Source of the DNA: Cryobacterium sp.
Lineage (GTDB): Bacteria > Actinomycetota > Actinomycetes > Actinomycetales > Microbacteriaceae
DNA length: 60,710 bases
Assembly (NCBI RefSeq): GCF_025463825.1
Contig: NZ_JAODBG010000134.1
Location: 1-60,710 of the forward strand
Reading direction: 5' to 3'
Shown here: in pieces, positions 30,843 to 38,895 of the stretch
How positions within the stretch are numbered: position 1 is the first letter of the stretch
Layout: the number at the start of each line of letters is the position of its first letter
Notes under the pieces: model-generated
Seen by the model: only the letters and a program-made list of their open reading frames with translations
What the model was told of the DNA's origin: nothing
Database searches by the model: none
Translations under genes and position numbers: made by a program

Positions 30843-31925
30843 TTCGGCTGACGGACTCAGCCGTGCGATCGCGGTGAGAAAAGCGCTCGTCTCGGCCTCG
30901 GTGCCCGCCGAAACGCGCAGGTGGTTGGGGATGCTCATGTCCCGGATCAGGATGCCCTCGGCCAGCAGGGCCTCGAAGACGACGCGCGGCTCGGCGACCC
31001 CGCCGAAGAGCACGAAATTGCTGCCGCTACGCAGCGGGCTGAAGCCCATGCCGCGCAGCTCGGTCACGAGCCGGTCGCGCTGCACCCGGATGTCGTCGAC
31101 CATGGCGAGCATCTCATCGGTGTGGGCGAGTGCGGCCACCGCCGCCGCCTGGGTGAGCGCCGACAGGTGGTACGGCAGGCGCACCAACCGGAGCGCGTCC
31201 GTGATGGCCGGGTCGGCGGCCAGATAGCCCAGTCGCACGCCGGCGAAGGCGAAGGCCTTGCTCATGGTGCGGGAGACCAGCAGGCGCGGACGCCCGGCGA
31301 GAAGGGTGAGGGCGCTGTCGGTGCCGACGGGGGCGAACTCGGCGTAGGCCTCGTCCACGACGACGATGCCGGGGGTGGCGTCGTACACAGCGGCGATGGT
31401 CACCAGCGACAGCGGTGTGCCGGTGGGGTTGTTCGGCGAGCAGAGGAACACGACGTCGGGCGACGTCTCGTGCACCCATCGGGCGGCCGTTTCCGGGGAC
31501 AGTTCGTAGTCGGCGTCGCGGCCGCCGGGGAGCCAGCGGGTGTCGGTTCCGGAGGCCAGGATCGAATACATGGAGTAGGTCGGCGCGTAACCGAGGAGGG
31601 ACCGGCCCGGCCCACCGAAAGCCTGCAGCACTTGCTGCAGCACCTCGTTGGAGCCGTTCGCTGCCCAGATATTGTCCCGGGTGAGGCCGTGGCCCAGGTA
31701 GCCGGCGAGGGCGTCGCGCAGCGGGGTGAACTCCCGGTCGGGGTACCGGTTCACGGTGAGGATGGCGTCGGTGAGGGCTCGGGCGATGTCAACGGCGACC
31801 GCGGGCGGGATCGGGTGGGTGTTCTCGTTGACGTTCAGCGCGACCGGTACGTGCAGCTGCGGTGCGCCGTAGGGGATTTGTCCGCGGAGGTTGGCACGCA
31901 GGGGCAGGTCGTCGAGGCTGGTCAC
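30840..31925 (-). CDS. hisC: histidinol-phosphate aminotransferase
   Basis: PLP aminotransferase of fold type I, 361 residues. The PLP lysine is in SRTMSKAFAFAGVRLGY and the cofactor segment is CSPNNPTGT. Starts at GTG 31925 with TAAGCT 7 bases upstream. It heads hisC-hisB-hisH-priA-sseB. hisD, which precedes hisC in many actinobacteria, is absent here. Confidence 0.95.
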   Translation of the reverse strand: MTSLDDLPLRANLRGQIPYGAPQLHVPVALNVNENTHPIPPAVAVDIARALTDAILTVNRYPDREFTPLRDALAGYLGHGLTRDNIWAANGSNEVLQQVLQAFGGPGRSLLGYAPTYSMYSILASGTDTRWLPGGRDADYELSPETAARWVHETSPDVVFLCSPNNPTGTPLSLVTIAAVYDATPGIVVVDEAYAEFAPVGTDSALTLLAGRPRLLVSRTMSKAFAFAGVRLGYLAADPAITDALRLVRLPYHLSALTQAAAVAALAHTDEMLAMVDDIRVQRDRLVTELRGMGFSPLRSGSNFVLFGGVAEPRVVFEALLAEGILIRDMSIPNHLRVSAGTEAETSAFLTAIARLSPSAE

Positions 31926-31932
31926 CCGAACA

Positions 31933-31938
31933 AGCTTA
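31933..31938 (-). promoter_or_regulatory. -10 box of leaderless hisC promoter
   Basis: TAAGCT on the minus strand, 7 bases before the hisC GTG. Likely start of the his operon. Confidence 0.45.
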
Positions 31939-31995
31939 GTTGCGCGGCGCCGGACCTGGTCCCGGGCTCGAGTGCCGCGTCGGCGACCCCGGGTG

Positions 31996-32406
31996 TCAGT
32001 ACCCGGCGGGAAGGGCCAGGCGCTGGCCGGGCTGAACGGCCTCTGAGGCCAGCTGGTTGAGGTTCACGATGTCGGCGATGACGTCGCGCGGGTCCTGCTT
32101 GGGGGCGATCGACTCAGCGAGCTCCCACAGGGACTGGCCGGCATCGACGGTGACGTACTCGAAGGCGGCGGCACCGACGCTCGCCGTGCCCTCGGCAGCG
32201 GCGACGCCGCCGTTGACGGCGACGGCGATCGACCCCAGCACCAGTGGCACGGCCGCGAGCGTGGTGAACGCCATGCGGCCACGGCGGGTGAGCCGCAGGT
32301 GCGTGCGCGGTGCGGCGGTGCGGGGTGCGACGGCGGTCGCGTGACCGATCGTACGGGCCCTGCTGCCGGCGCTGATGCCGGTCTTCCCTGCAAATGCTGC
32401 GCTCAT
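31996..32406 (-). CDS. LysM-domain membrane protein, candidate SOS division inhibitor (ChiZ/YneA type)
   Basis: A 136-residue protein with a basic cytoplasmic N-terminus, one membrane segment at about 47-70 (TTLAAVPLVLGSIAVAV) and an external LysM domain at about 83-136 (VDAGQSLWELAESIAP to QRLALPAGY). LysM binds peptidoglycan. It is divergent from lexA, exactly where M. tuberculosis has Rv2719c (ChiZ), C. glutamicum has divS and B. subtilis has yneA, which delay division after DNA damage. The same role is inferred here. ATG has AGGAGG upstream. Confidence 0.8.
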   Translation of the reverse strand: MSAAFAGKTGISAGSRARTIGHATAVAPRTAAPRTHLRLTRRGRMAFTTLAAVPLVLGSIAVAVNGGVAAAEGTASVGAAAFEYVTVDAGQSLWELAESIAPKQDPRDVIADIVNLNQLASEAVQPGQRLALPAGY

Positions 32407-32470
32407 GGCTAACCTCCTGGTAACGCATCCGGCCCTCGGCCGGGAGGGCCGAATGCGAATCTATGTTCCG

Positions 32471-32499
32471 AATATATCTTCGAGTGTTCGAACAATCAA
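32471..32499 (-). promoter_or_regulatory. promoter of the LysM gene
   Basis: On the minus strand TTGATT (32494-32499) and TATATT (32471-32476) are 17 bases apart, one of the best consensus promoters in the window. The spacer contains the palindrome GTTCGAAC (32486-32493), which resembles a compressed LexA half-site pair but lacks the 4-base gap of a standard SOS box. Confidence 0.6.
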
Positions 32500-32540
32500 C
32501 CCTGTTTCCGGATAATATGGAAAGAGATTTCGCAACACAC

Positions 32541-32556
32541 TCGAATACATGTCTAC
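32541..32556. promoter_or_regulatory. weak SOS-box-like site upstream of lexA
   Basis: TCGAATACATGTCTAC begins like the recA site (TCGAATACGTGTTCGG) but loses the right half. Only 5 of 8 positions of GAAC-N4-GTTC match. It lies in the 365-base region between LysM and lexA, which holds no other gene. LexA autoregulation is expected from other bacteria; this is only the best candidate found. Confidence 0.25.
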
Positions 32557-32771
32557 GAATCCCTGTCACTGTGGATACAGTTTCGATCGGGTAGCAGTAC
32601 TCAAACAGACACCACCGACATTCGTTCCAGACGAGGCTTCGGGCAGACCGAGATGACCGGCCGGCCCCAGCCCGGGGCATCCGTCGGGAACGCGCCAGCA
32701 CAGACAGCCGAACATTCAGACCCACCGGATTCAGAGCCATCCGATTCGGGCCAACCAAGAGGAGCGACAAC

Positions 32772-33473
32772 GTGGCACAGGAGAGCACACCTCGGGACAA
32801 GGGCACCACGCGGCGCCGCAAGAGCCTGAGTGATAAGCAGAAGGCCGTCATGGACGTGATCCAGCGTTCGGTGCGCGACCGCGGCTACCCGCCCAGCATG
32901 CGCGAGATCGGCGACGCCGTCGGCCTGTCCTCACTCTCGAGCGTGACGCACCAGCTGCACCAGCTCGAGCTGAGCGGCTACCTGCGCCGGGACCCGAACC
33001 GGCCGCGCGCGCTCGAGGTGCTCATCGAGCTGCCGCAGTCCACCGACGAGGTCACGCCGGGAGCCGCCGACGACTACCAGTCCGGCATCCAGGTGGGTGA
33101 CGCGGCGATGGTGCCGCTCGTGGGCCGGATCGCCGCCGGCATCCCGATCATGGCGGACCAGCAGATCGACGAGATCTTCCCGCTCCCCCGCCAGCTGGTC
33201 GGCAAGGGCGAACTGTTCATGCTCAAGGTCGTCGGTGATTCGATGATCGACGCGGCCATCTGCGACGGTGACTGGGTCGTCATCCGCCAGCAGAAGACCG
33301 CGGAGAACGGCGAGATCGTCGCGGCCATGCTCGACGGCGAGGCGACCGTGAAGGTGCTGCGGCAGCGCGACGGCCACACCTGGCTGCTCCCCCGCAACAC
33401 CAACTTCGAGCCGATCCTGGGCGACTACGCCGAGGTGCTCGGCAAGGTCGTCGCCGTGCTGCGCTCGGTCTGA
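32772..33473 (+). CDS. lexA: LexA repressor, SOS regulator
   Basis: Represses DNA-damage genes and cleaves itself when RecA filaments form. The 233 residues hold an N-terminal winged helix (about 20-85, [15 protein letters not shown]), a linker, and a peptidase S24 domain. The cleavage bond Ala122-Gly123 lies in GRIAAGIPI. The catalytic Ser157 is in VGDSMID and Lys194 in ATVKVLR. Starts at GTG with AGAGGAG upstream. A strong terminator follows. Confidence 0.97.
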   Translation: MAQESTPRDKGTTRRRKSLSDKQKAVMDVIQRSVRDRGYPPSMREIGDAVGLSSLSSVTHQLHQLELSGYLRRDPNRPRALEVLIELPQSTDEVTPGAADDYQSGIQVGDAAMVPLVGRIAAGIPIMADQQIDEIFPLPRQLVGKGELFMLKVVGDSMIDAAICDGDWVVIRQQKTAENGEIVAAMLDGEATVKVLRQRDGHTWLLPRNTNFEPILGDYAEVLGKVVAVLRSV

Positions 33474-33492
33474 GTCACCCGCTCCAACCCGG

Positions 33493-33526
33493 ACAGGCCC
33501 GGCCCCCGCGAGGGGTCCGGGCCTGT
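33493..33526. terminator. bidirectional terminator between lexA and metE
   Basis: ACAGGCCCGG (33493-33502) pairs with CCGGGCCTGT (33517-33526), followed by TTCTGTCTC on the lexA strand. The two genes converge, so it can serve both. Confidence 0.7.
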
Positions 33527-33545
33527 TTCTGTCTCAGCCGCCGGG

Positions 33546-35867
33546 TCAGACCAGCGTCGCCCGCACCGCGCGCGTGGCCTTCACGATGTTGCGCAGGGAA
33601 TCGACCGTCTCGGCGTAGCCGCGGGTCTTCAGGCCGCAGTCCGGGTCGACCCAGACCTGGCGGGCAGGGATCGACTTCAGCGCCCGCTCGAGCAGGTCGG
33701 TGATCTCGGCGATGCCCGGTACCCGGGGCGAATGGATGTCATAGACGCCCGGGCCGATGCCGTGGTCGAAACCGCTGGTCTGGATGTCCGCCACGACCTC
33801 CATCTTCGACCGGGCCGCCTCGATGCTGGTGACGTCCGCGTCCAGGTTGCGGATGGCGTCGATCACGACGCCGAATTCGGAGTAGCAGAGGTGGGTGTGG
33901 ATCTGGGTCCGGTCGGCCACGCCGGCCGTGGCGAGCCTGAAGGAGCCGACCGACCAGTCCAGGTAGTCGGCGTGGTCCTTCTTCTTCAGCGGCAGCAGCT
34001 CGCGCAGGGCCGGCTCGTCGACCTGGACCACCTGGATGCCGGCGGCTTCGAGGTCGGTGATCTCGTCCCGCAGGGCGAGGGCCACCTGCCGGGCGGTGTC
34101 CCCCAGCGGCTGGTCGTCACGTACGAACGACCAGGCCAGGATCGTGACCGGGCCGGTGAGCATGCCCTTGACGGGCTTGTCGGTGAGGGTCTGGGTGTAG
34201 CTGGTCCAGTCCACCGTGATGGGCGCCGGGCGCGAGACGTCCCCCCAGAGGATCGACGGGCGGGTGCAGCGGCTGCCGTAGGACTGGACCCAGCCGTTCT
34301 CGGTCACGGAGAAGCCGTCGAGGTTCTCGGCGAAGTACTGCACCATGTCGTTGCATTCCGGTTCGCCGTGCACCAGCACGTCGAGGCCGAGGTCTTCCTG
34401 CAACTGCACGATGCGGCCGATCTCGGCGCGCATCAGGTCGCGGTAGTCGTCGGGGGCGAGCTCTCCGGAGACGAGGCGGGCGCGGGCCCGGCGGATGTCA
34501 CCCGTCTGCGGGAAGGAGCCGATCGTGGTGGTCGGCAGTGGCGGCAGGTCCAGGGCGGCAGTCTGGGCGGTGAGTCGCGTCTCGTAGTCCCCGCGGCGGA
34601 AATCGGCCGGGATGAGGGTGTCGAGGCGGGCACGGACCGCGCCGTCGCGCACACCGGGTGAGACGCGGCGGTCGGCGAGGGATGCGGTGGCGGCGTCGAG
34701 GTCGGCCTGGATCACGTCCCGGCCGGAGGTGAGGCCGCGGGCGAGGGTGGCGACCTGGCCGACCTTCTGGTCGGCGAAGGCCAGCCAGCCGCTGAGCTCG
34801 GCGGCGAGCTTGGTTTCGTCCTCGACGTCGTGCGGCAGGTGCTGCAGCGAGGTGGAGCTGGAGACCGCGATGCTTTCGCTCAGGGTACCGAGCCGCCCGA
34901 GGGTGTCGAAGGCGGCGGCCAGATCGCCGCGCCAGATGTTGTGCCCGTCGATGACGCCGGCCACCAGGGTCACCTCGGCCAGTCCGGGAACGGCGGCCGG
35001 GACGGTGCCGCGCACGAGGTCCAGGCCGATGGCCTCGACCGCGGAGGCGGCCAGCACGGGGAGGGCGTCGTCGAGGCTGCCGTACGGTGCGGCCACGAAC
35101 AGCGCGGGCCGTTTCGCCAAGCCGCCGAGGGTCTCGTAGGCCTGTGCGAGGGCCACAAGGGCACGGTCCCGGGGGATGTCGATGCTTTCGCTGACCAGGC
35201 CGGGTTCGTCCAGCTGCACCCACTGGGCGCCGGCAACGGCGAGGCGTTCGATCAGGGCCGCGTAGACCGGCAGCAGGTCGGCCAGGCGGTCGAGGGGGTG
35301 GAAACCGGCCGGTGCGTCGCTGGCCGCCTTGGCAAGCAGCAGGAGGGTGACCGGGCCGACGATGACGGGGCGGGTGAGGAAGCCATCCGCGACGGCCTCT
35401 TCGAACTCCCGCACGATGCGGTCGCTGGCCAGGCGGAAGTTGGTGTCCGGGCCGATCTCCGGCACCAGGTAGTGGTAGTTGGAGTCGAACCACTTGGTCA
35501 TCTCGAGCGGCAGGTTCTCGCCGTCGCCGCGCGCCAGGGTGAAGTAGCCGGCCAGGTCGAGGTGCCCGTCGGCGTCGACGAGGTCCTGGAAGCGGGTGGG
35601 GATGGCGCCGACGGCGACCTGGGCATCCAGCACCTGGTCGTAGAAGGAGAAGCTCTCCGGGATCGAGGAGTCGGTGCCGCCCAGGCCCAGGCCGACGAGG
35701 CGTTCGCGGGTGGCGCGGCGAAGTTCCGCGGCGGCGGCTTCGAGCTCGGCGGCGTCGATCCGGCCGGCCCAGAAGGCTTCGACGGCCTTCTTGAGCTCGC
35801 GGCGACGCGCGATGCGCGGGTAGCCCAGGATCGTTCCGGTGGGGAAAGCGGGGACGGTGGTGGCCAT
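33546..35867 (-). CDS. metE: cobalamin-independent methionine synthase
   Basis: Transfers methyl from 5-methyl-THF-triglutamate to homocysteine. The 773 residues are the double-barrel MetE length. The C-terminal half carries the Zn ligands: HTHLCYSEFG holds the His and first Cys, and DCGLKTRGYAE the last Cys. Start ATG overlaps the metF stop by one base (TGATG), so it is coupled to metF and would be affected by the metF frame break. Confidence 0.96.
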   Translation of the reverse strand: MATTVPAFPTGTILGYPRIARRRELKKAVEAFWAGRIDAAELEAAAAELRRATRERLVGLGLGGTDSSIPESFSFYDQVLDAQVAVGAIPTRFQDLVDADGHLDLAGYFTLARGDGENLPLEMTKWFDSNYHYLVPEIGPDTNFRLASDRIVREFEEAVADGFLTRPVIVGPVTLLLLAKAASDAPAGFHPLDRLADLLPVYAALIERLAVAGAQWVQLDEPGLVSESIDIPRDRALVALAQAYETLGGLAKRPALFVAAPYGSLDDALPVLAASAVEAIGLDLVRGTVPAAVPGLAEVTLVAGVIDGHNIWRGDLAAAFDTLGRLGTLSESIAVSSSTSLQHLPHDVEDETKLAAELSGWLAFADQKVGQVATLARGLTSGRDVIQADLDAATASLADRRVSPGVRDGAVRARLDTLIPADFRRGDYETRLTAQTAALDLPPLPTTTIGSFPQTGDIRRARARLVSGELAPDDYRDLMRAEIGRIVQLQEDLGLDVLVHGEPECNDMVQYFAENLDGFSVTENGWVQSYGSRCTRPSILWGDVSRPAPITVDWTSYTQTLTDKPVKGMLTGPVTILAWSFVRDDQPLGDTARQVALALRDEITDLEAAGIQVVQVDEPALRELLPLKKKDHADYLDWSVGSFRLATAGVADRTQIHTHLCYSEFGVVIDAIRNLDADVTSIEAARSKMEVVADIQTSGFDHGIGPGVYDIHSPRVPGIAEITDLLERALKSIPARQVWVDPDCGLKTRGYAETVDSLRNIVKATRAVRATLV

Positions 35868-36924
35868 CAGGAGTAGTCCTTCGTGAAGTGGGTACCGGCA
35901 CTGATGCCGGCGGGGCTGGCCGAGGGATGGGTCACGGCCGGGAAACGAGTGGAGACGGCCGGTTGTGCCGGTGCGAGCGCGCCGGCGCGGTCGAGCACGG
36001 CGAGCACGGTCTCGTGCTCGTTGAAGGCGTAGAGGTGGAGTCCGGGGGCGCCGCCGGCGATGAGCTTCTTGACCAGGGCCGCCGCGTGGGCGATGCCGAT
36101 CTCGCGCTGGCCCTCCGCCGTGGGCTCGACCTCGAGCTGGATGGCGAGGTCGCTGGGCAGCTCCTCTCCGGAGAGTTCCAGGATGCGGCGCAGCCGGCCG
36201 GGGCTGGTGACGGGCATGATGCCGGGCAGGATCGGGAATTCCACCCCGGCCTCCCTGGCCCGTTGGATGAAGCTCAGGTAGTGGTCAGCGTGGAAGAAGA
36301 GCTGGGTGATGGCCAGGTTGGCGCCCGCGGCCTGCTTGGCCAGCAGCGTGTCGATGTCCTGCGCGGTGGAGCGCGAGCGCGGGTGGCCGTTCGGGAACGC
36401 GGCCACGGCGATGCGCACGTGGTCGCGCTCGGTCTTCACCGCGCGGGCCCGCGGCAGGCCCGGGATCGGGGTCTCCTGGTACGGCACCCGCTCGGCCTGC
36501 ACCCGGTGGATCAGCTGCACCAGCTCGCCGGCGCTGTGCAGGTCGCCGAGGAAGACGTCGTTCTCGGTCAGGCCCTCCGGCGGGTCCCCGCGGAGGGCCA
36601 GGAAGCTGCGCACGCCGGCGTCGAGGAACTCGCGGATCAGGCTGCTCGCCTCGGCGAGGACCCGACGCAGGTGAGGTGTGCCATCGGGTCCACGGTGGTG
36701 GCCCGGCGGATGTAGCGCAGCACGTCCAGGGACGAGGTACGGGAGGAGCCGCTGGCTCCGTAGGTCACCGAGATGAATTCGGGCCGGGCGTCGGCCAGGG
36801 CGTCGATCGTGCCGTGCAGGGCCGTTGCGGCAGCATCCGTTTTGGGCGGGTACAGCTCGAACGAAAACGGGATGCCGGGCCGACAGGCGTGGTCCGCGGG
36901 TGGGGAGGGTGGCGTCGCTGTCAT
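35867..36924 (-). pseudogene. metF: methylenetetrahydrofolate reductase, reading frame broken
   Basis: Would make 5-methyl-THF for MetE. From ATG 36924 the frame gives a good MetF N-terminus (FSFELYPPKTDAA, FISVTYGASG, AHLTCVG), then ends early after SSPRRAA at ~36637. The rest of MetF (AEASSLIREFLDAGV, FLALRGDPPEGL, ITQLFFHADHY) continues in another frame from ~36661 to 35867. Both halves together make ~350 residues, so a -1-type shift (one base, or four, missing) near 36655-36663 is the only defect. The break lies in the GC palindrome CTCGCC-TC-GGCGAG (36645-36658), so sequencing error is as likely as a true mutation. Confidence 0.85.
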
Positions 36925-36930
36925 GGTTCC

Positions 36931-37035
36931 TCATTCGGCATGGGTGGTGCAACAGAAAAGGGCCTGGCGGCCGCGGACCGCCAGGCAAACCGGCAGCTCC
37001 TCGCGGGCCGGTGCCGGGCTCGGCTGTCGCTCCAT
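36931..37035 (-). CDS. candidate leader peptide upstream of metF
   Basis: A 34-codon frame starting ATG 37035 and ending TGA 36931, 6 bases before the metF ATG. The metF Shine-Dalgarno (GAGGA) overlaps its stop. The peptide contains three cysteines, two adjacent (C17, C28, C29). Its codons for AVRGRQA form a terminator hairpin. Mycobacteria use polycysteine leader ORFs as cysteine-responsive attenuators; the same idea here is inference. It has no good Shine-Dalgarno of its own. Confidence 0.35.
   Translation of the reverse strand: MERQPSPAPAREELPVCLAVRGRQALFCCTTHAE
36962..36986 (-). terminator. attenuator hairpin in the metF leader
   Basis: On the minus strand GCCTGGCGG and CCGCCAGGC form a perfect 9-bp stem with a 7-base loop, followed directly by CCTTTTCTGTT: a U-tailed intrinsic terminator inside the metF leader. 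A second hairpin, CCGGCA/TGCCGG, stands just upstream. The rest of 36925-37309 holds a possible -10 TAGAGT (37073-37078) and the hflX terminator, but no gene. I could not match a SAM or cobalamin riboswitch. Confidence 0.6.
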
Positions 37036-37253
37036 GCCGGGCGGATCAGCGGTTCCGGCAACGATTGAGACGACTCTAACGTCGGAGAACCCGCGGCACA
37101 GTCGCATGGCCGAATGTTACGTCCGGCGGTGAAACCGGTCGCGGGTTCCACTCGGAGTCAGGCGTCGACAGGTCCACTCCGACTCATGACCGGCCATTTT
37201 CGCTTGTAGGCAGGGGGTCCGCACTAGCAAGAATGGGGCGGCCTTAACGACGA

Positions 37254-37294
37254 AGGGCGGCACCCGCTCCTGGAATGGATGCGGGTGCCGCCCT
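37254..37294 (-). terminator. terminator of hflX
   Basis: AGGGCGGCACCCGC (37254-37267) and GCGGGTGCCGCCCT (37281-37294) form a perfect 14-bp stem with a 13-base loop, 15 bases after the hflX stop, followed by TTCGTCGTT on the minus strand. Confidence 0.75.
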
Positions 37295-37309
37295 CTGGCG
37301 TGCGGCGGG

Positions 37310-38854
37310 TCAGCCGGTGATCGCCCGCGTCACCACGAACGGGGTGAACTGGGCTTCGATGCCGGGTGAGACGAGGGCCGTGACGAGGGTGCCGGACTCG
37401 GCGTAGTCGAGCGCCAGCACCTTGCCCTGGCCGTGCAGGATCGGGATGAGGTCACCGCGGTCGTACGGGATCAGCAGGTCCAACCGGATCTCGGGCTTGG
37501 GCAGCATGGTCTCGATGGCGGTGAGTACCGCGTCGATGCCCTCGCCCGAGCGGGCCGACACGAAGATCGCATGTGGCGACAGGCCGCGCAGTACCAGGCG
37601 GTCGTCATCGCTGACCAGGTCGCTCTTGTTGAACACGACCAGTTCGGGGATGTCACTGGCGCCGACCTCGCCGATGACCTCGCGCACCGTGGCCAGCTGG
37701 CTGGCCGGGTCCGGGTGGGACGCGTCGACGACGTGCACGATGACGTCGGAGTCCGCGACCTCTTCGAGGGTGGAGCGGAACGCCTCGACCAGTTGGTGCG
37801 GCAGGTTGCGCACGAAACCGACGGTGTCGGTGAGGGTGTACAGCCGGCCGTCCGCGGTGGTGGACTTCCGCACGGTGGCGTCCAGCGTCGCGAAGAGCGA
37901 GTTCTCCACGAGCACACCGGCCTTGGTGATCCGGTTGAGCAGGCTGGACTTGCCGGCGTTGGTGTAGCCGACGATCGCCACGGAGGGCACGGCGTTGCGC
38001 TTGCGGTTGGCCCGCTTGGCCTCGCGGGCCGGCTTCATCTCGATCATCTGCTTGCGCAGCCGCGACATCCGGGTATGGATGCGGCGACGGTCGAGTTCGA
38101 TCTTCGTCTCACCGGGTCCGCGCGAGCCCATGCCGGCACCGGCGCCACCGACCTGGCCACCGGCCTGGCGGGACATCGAGTCACCCCAGCCGCGCAGCCG
38201 GGGAAGCAGGTAGGCGAGCTGGGCGAGTTCGACCTGCGCCTTGCCCTCCCGGCTCTTGGCGTGCTGGCTGAAGATATCCAGGATCACGGCGGTACGGTCG
38301 ATGACCTTCACCTTGACCACGTCTTCGAGCGCACGCCGCTGGCTGGGCGCGAGTTCGGTGTCGGCGATCACGGTGTCGGCGCCCAGCGCCGCCACGATGG
38401 ACGCGAGTTCGAGGGCCTTGCCCTTACCCAGGTAGGTGCTGGGATCGGGGGTGGCGCGGCGCTGCAGGAGACCGTCGAGCACCGTGGCTCCGGCGGTTTC
38501 GGCCAGCGCGGCAAGCTCGCGCATGGAGTTCTCGGCGTCGAGCAGGCTGCGGGCGGAGTACACGCCGATCAGCACCACGTTCTCGAGGCGCAGCTGGCGG
38601 TATTCAACCTCGGTGACGTCCTGCAGCTCGGTGGAGAGCCCGCCGACGCGGCGCAGGGCGTTGCGGTCTTCACGTTCGGACTGTTCACCGTCGTGGTCGC
38701 TGCCGTCGAAGCCACCGCTGGACGGGCGGGCCGAGAGCGCCTGCGCCGATCCGCTCGCGAAAAGCGAGTAACCGGTGGACCGGCTCTCGGCACTGGCCAG
38801 CACGCGCGCAACTACATCGTCATCGTCGTCGTGTGGAGCGTTTATATCAGTCAT
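37310..38854 (-). CDS. hflX: ribosome-associated GTPase HflX
   Basis: GTPase that splits stalled 70S ribosomes. In mycobacteria it acts in hypoxia and antibiotic stress. The 514 residues hold the HflX N-terminal domain (TPDPSTYLGKGKA around residue 140), a helical linker, and the G domain: G1 GYTNAGKSS, G3 DTVGF and G4 FNKSD. The N-terminal ~70 residues are acidic and low-complexity. ATG has TAGAGT 7 bases upstream (leaderless) and shares a 41-base region with a divergent methyltransferase gene. Confidence 0.95.
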   Translation of the reverse strand: MTDINAPHDDDDDVVARVLASAESRSTGYSLFASGSAQALSARPSSGGFDGSDHDGEQSEREDRNALRRVGGLSTELQDVTEVEYRQLRLENVVLIGVYSARSLLDAENSMRELAALAETAGATVLDGLLQRRATPDPSTYLGKGKALELASIVAALGADTVIADTELAPSQRRALEDVVKVKVIDRTAVILDIFSQHAKSREGKAQVELAQLAYLLPRLRGWGDSMSRQAGGQVGGAGAGMGSRGPGETKIELDRRRIHTRMSRLRKQMIEMKPAREAKRANRKRNAVPSVAIVGYTNAGKSSLLNRITKAGVLVENSLFATLDATVRKSTTADGRLYTLTDTVGFVRNLPHQLVEAFRSTLEEVADSDVIVHVVDASHPDPASQLATVREVIGEVGASDIPELVVFNKSDLVSDDDRLVLRGLSPHAIFVSARSGEGIDAVLTAIETMLPKPEIRLDLLIPYDRGDLIPILHGQGKVLALDYAESGTLVTALVSPGIEAQFTPFVVTRAITG

Positions 38855-38895
38855 TGCTTTAACTCTAGTTCCTCTTTTTTCGATAAGTTCGCTGT
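38855..38895. promoter_or_regulatory. overlapping divergent leaderless promoters (hflX and methyltransferase)
   Basis: Within 41 bases, TAGAGT (38862-38867, minus) serves hflX with a 7-base gap, and TAAGTT (38884-38889, plus) serves the methyltransferase with a 6-base gap. At normal spacing the -35 zone of each falls on the -10 box of the other, so both promoters can hardly be occupied at once. Confidence 0.5.

Noticed and set aside
32477..32493. Canonical SOS box inside the LysM promoter
   Set aside because: GTTCGAAC is a joined palindrome without the 4-base gap of GAAC-N4-GTTC, so it is noted only as part of the promoter.
36925..37140. SAM or cobalamin riboswitch upstream of metF
   Set aside because: I looked for the conserved core motifs of SAM-I/IV and cobalamin riboswitches and could not align them. 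The uORF plus terminator explains more of what is seen.
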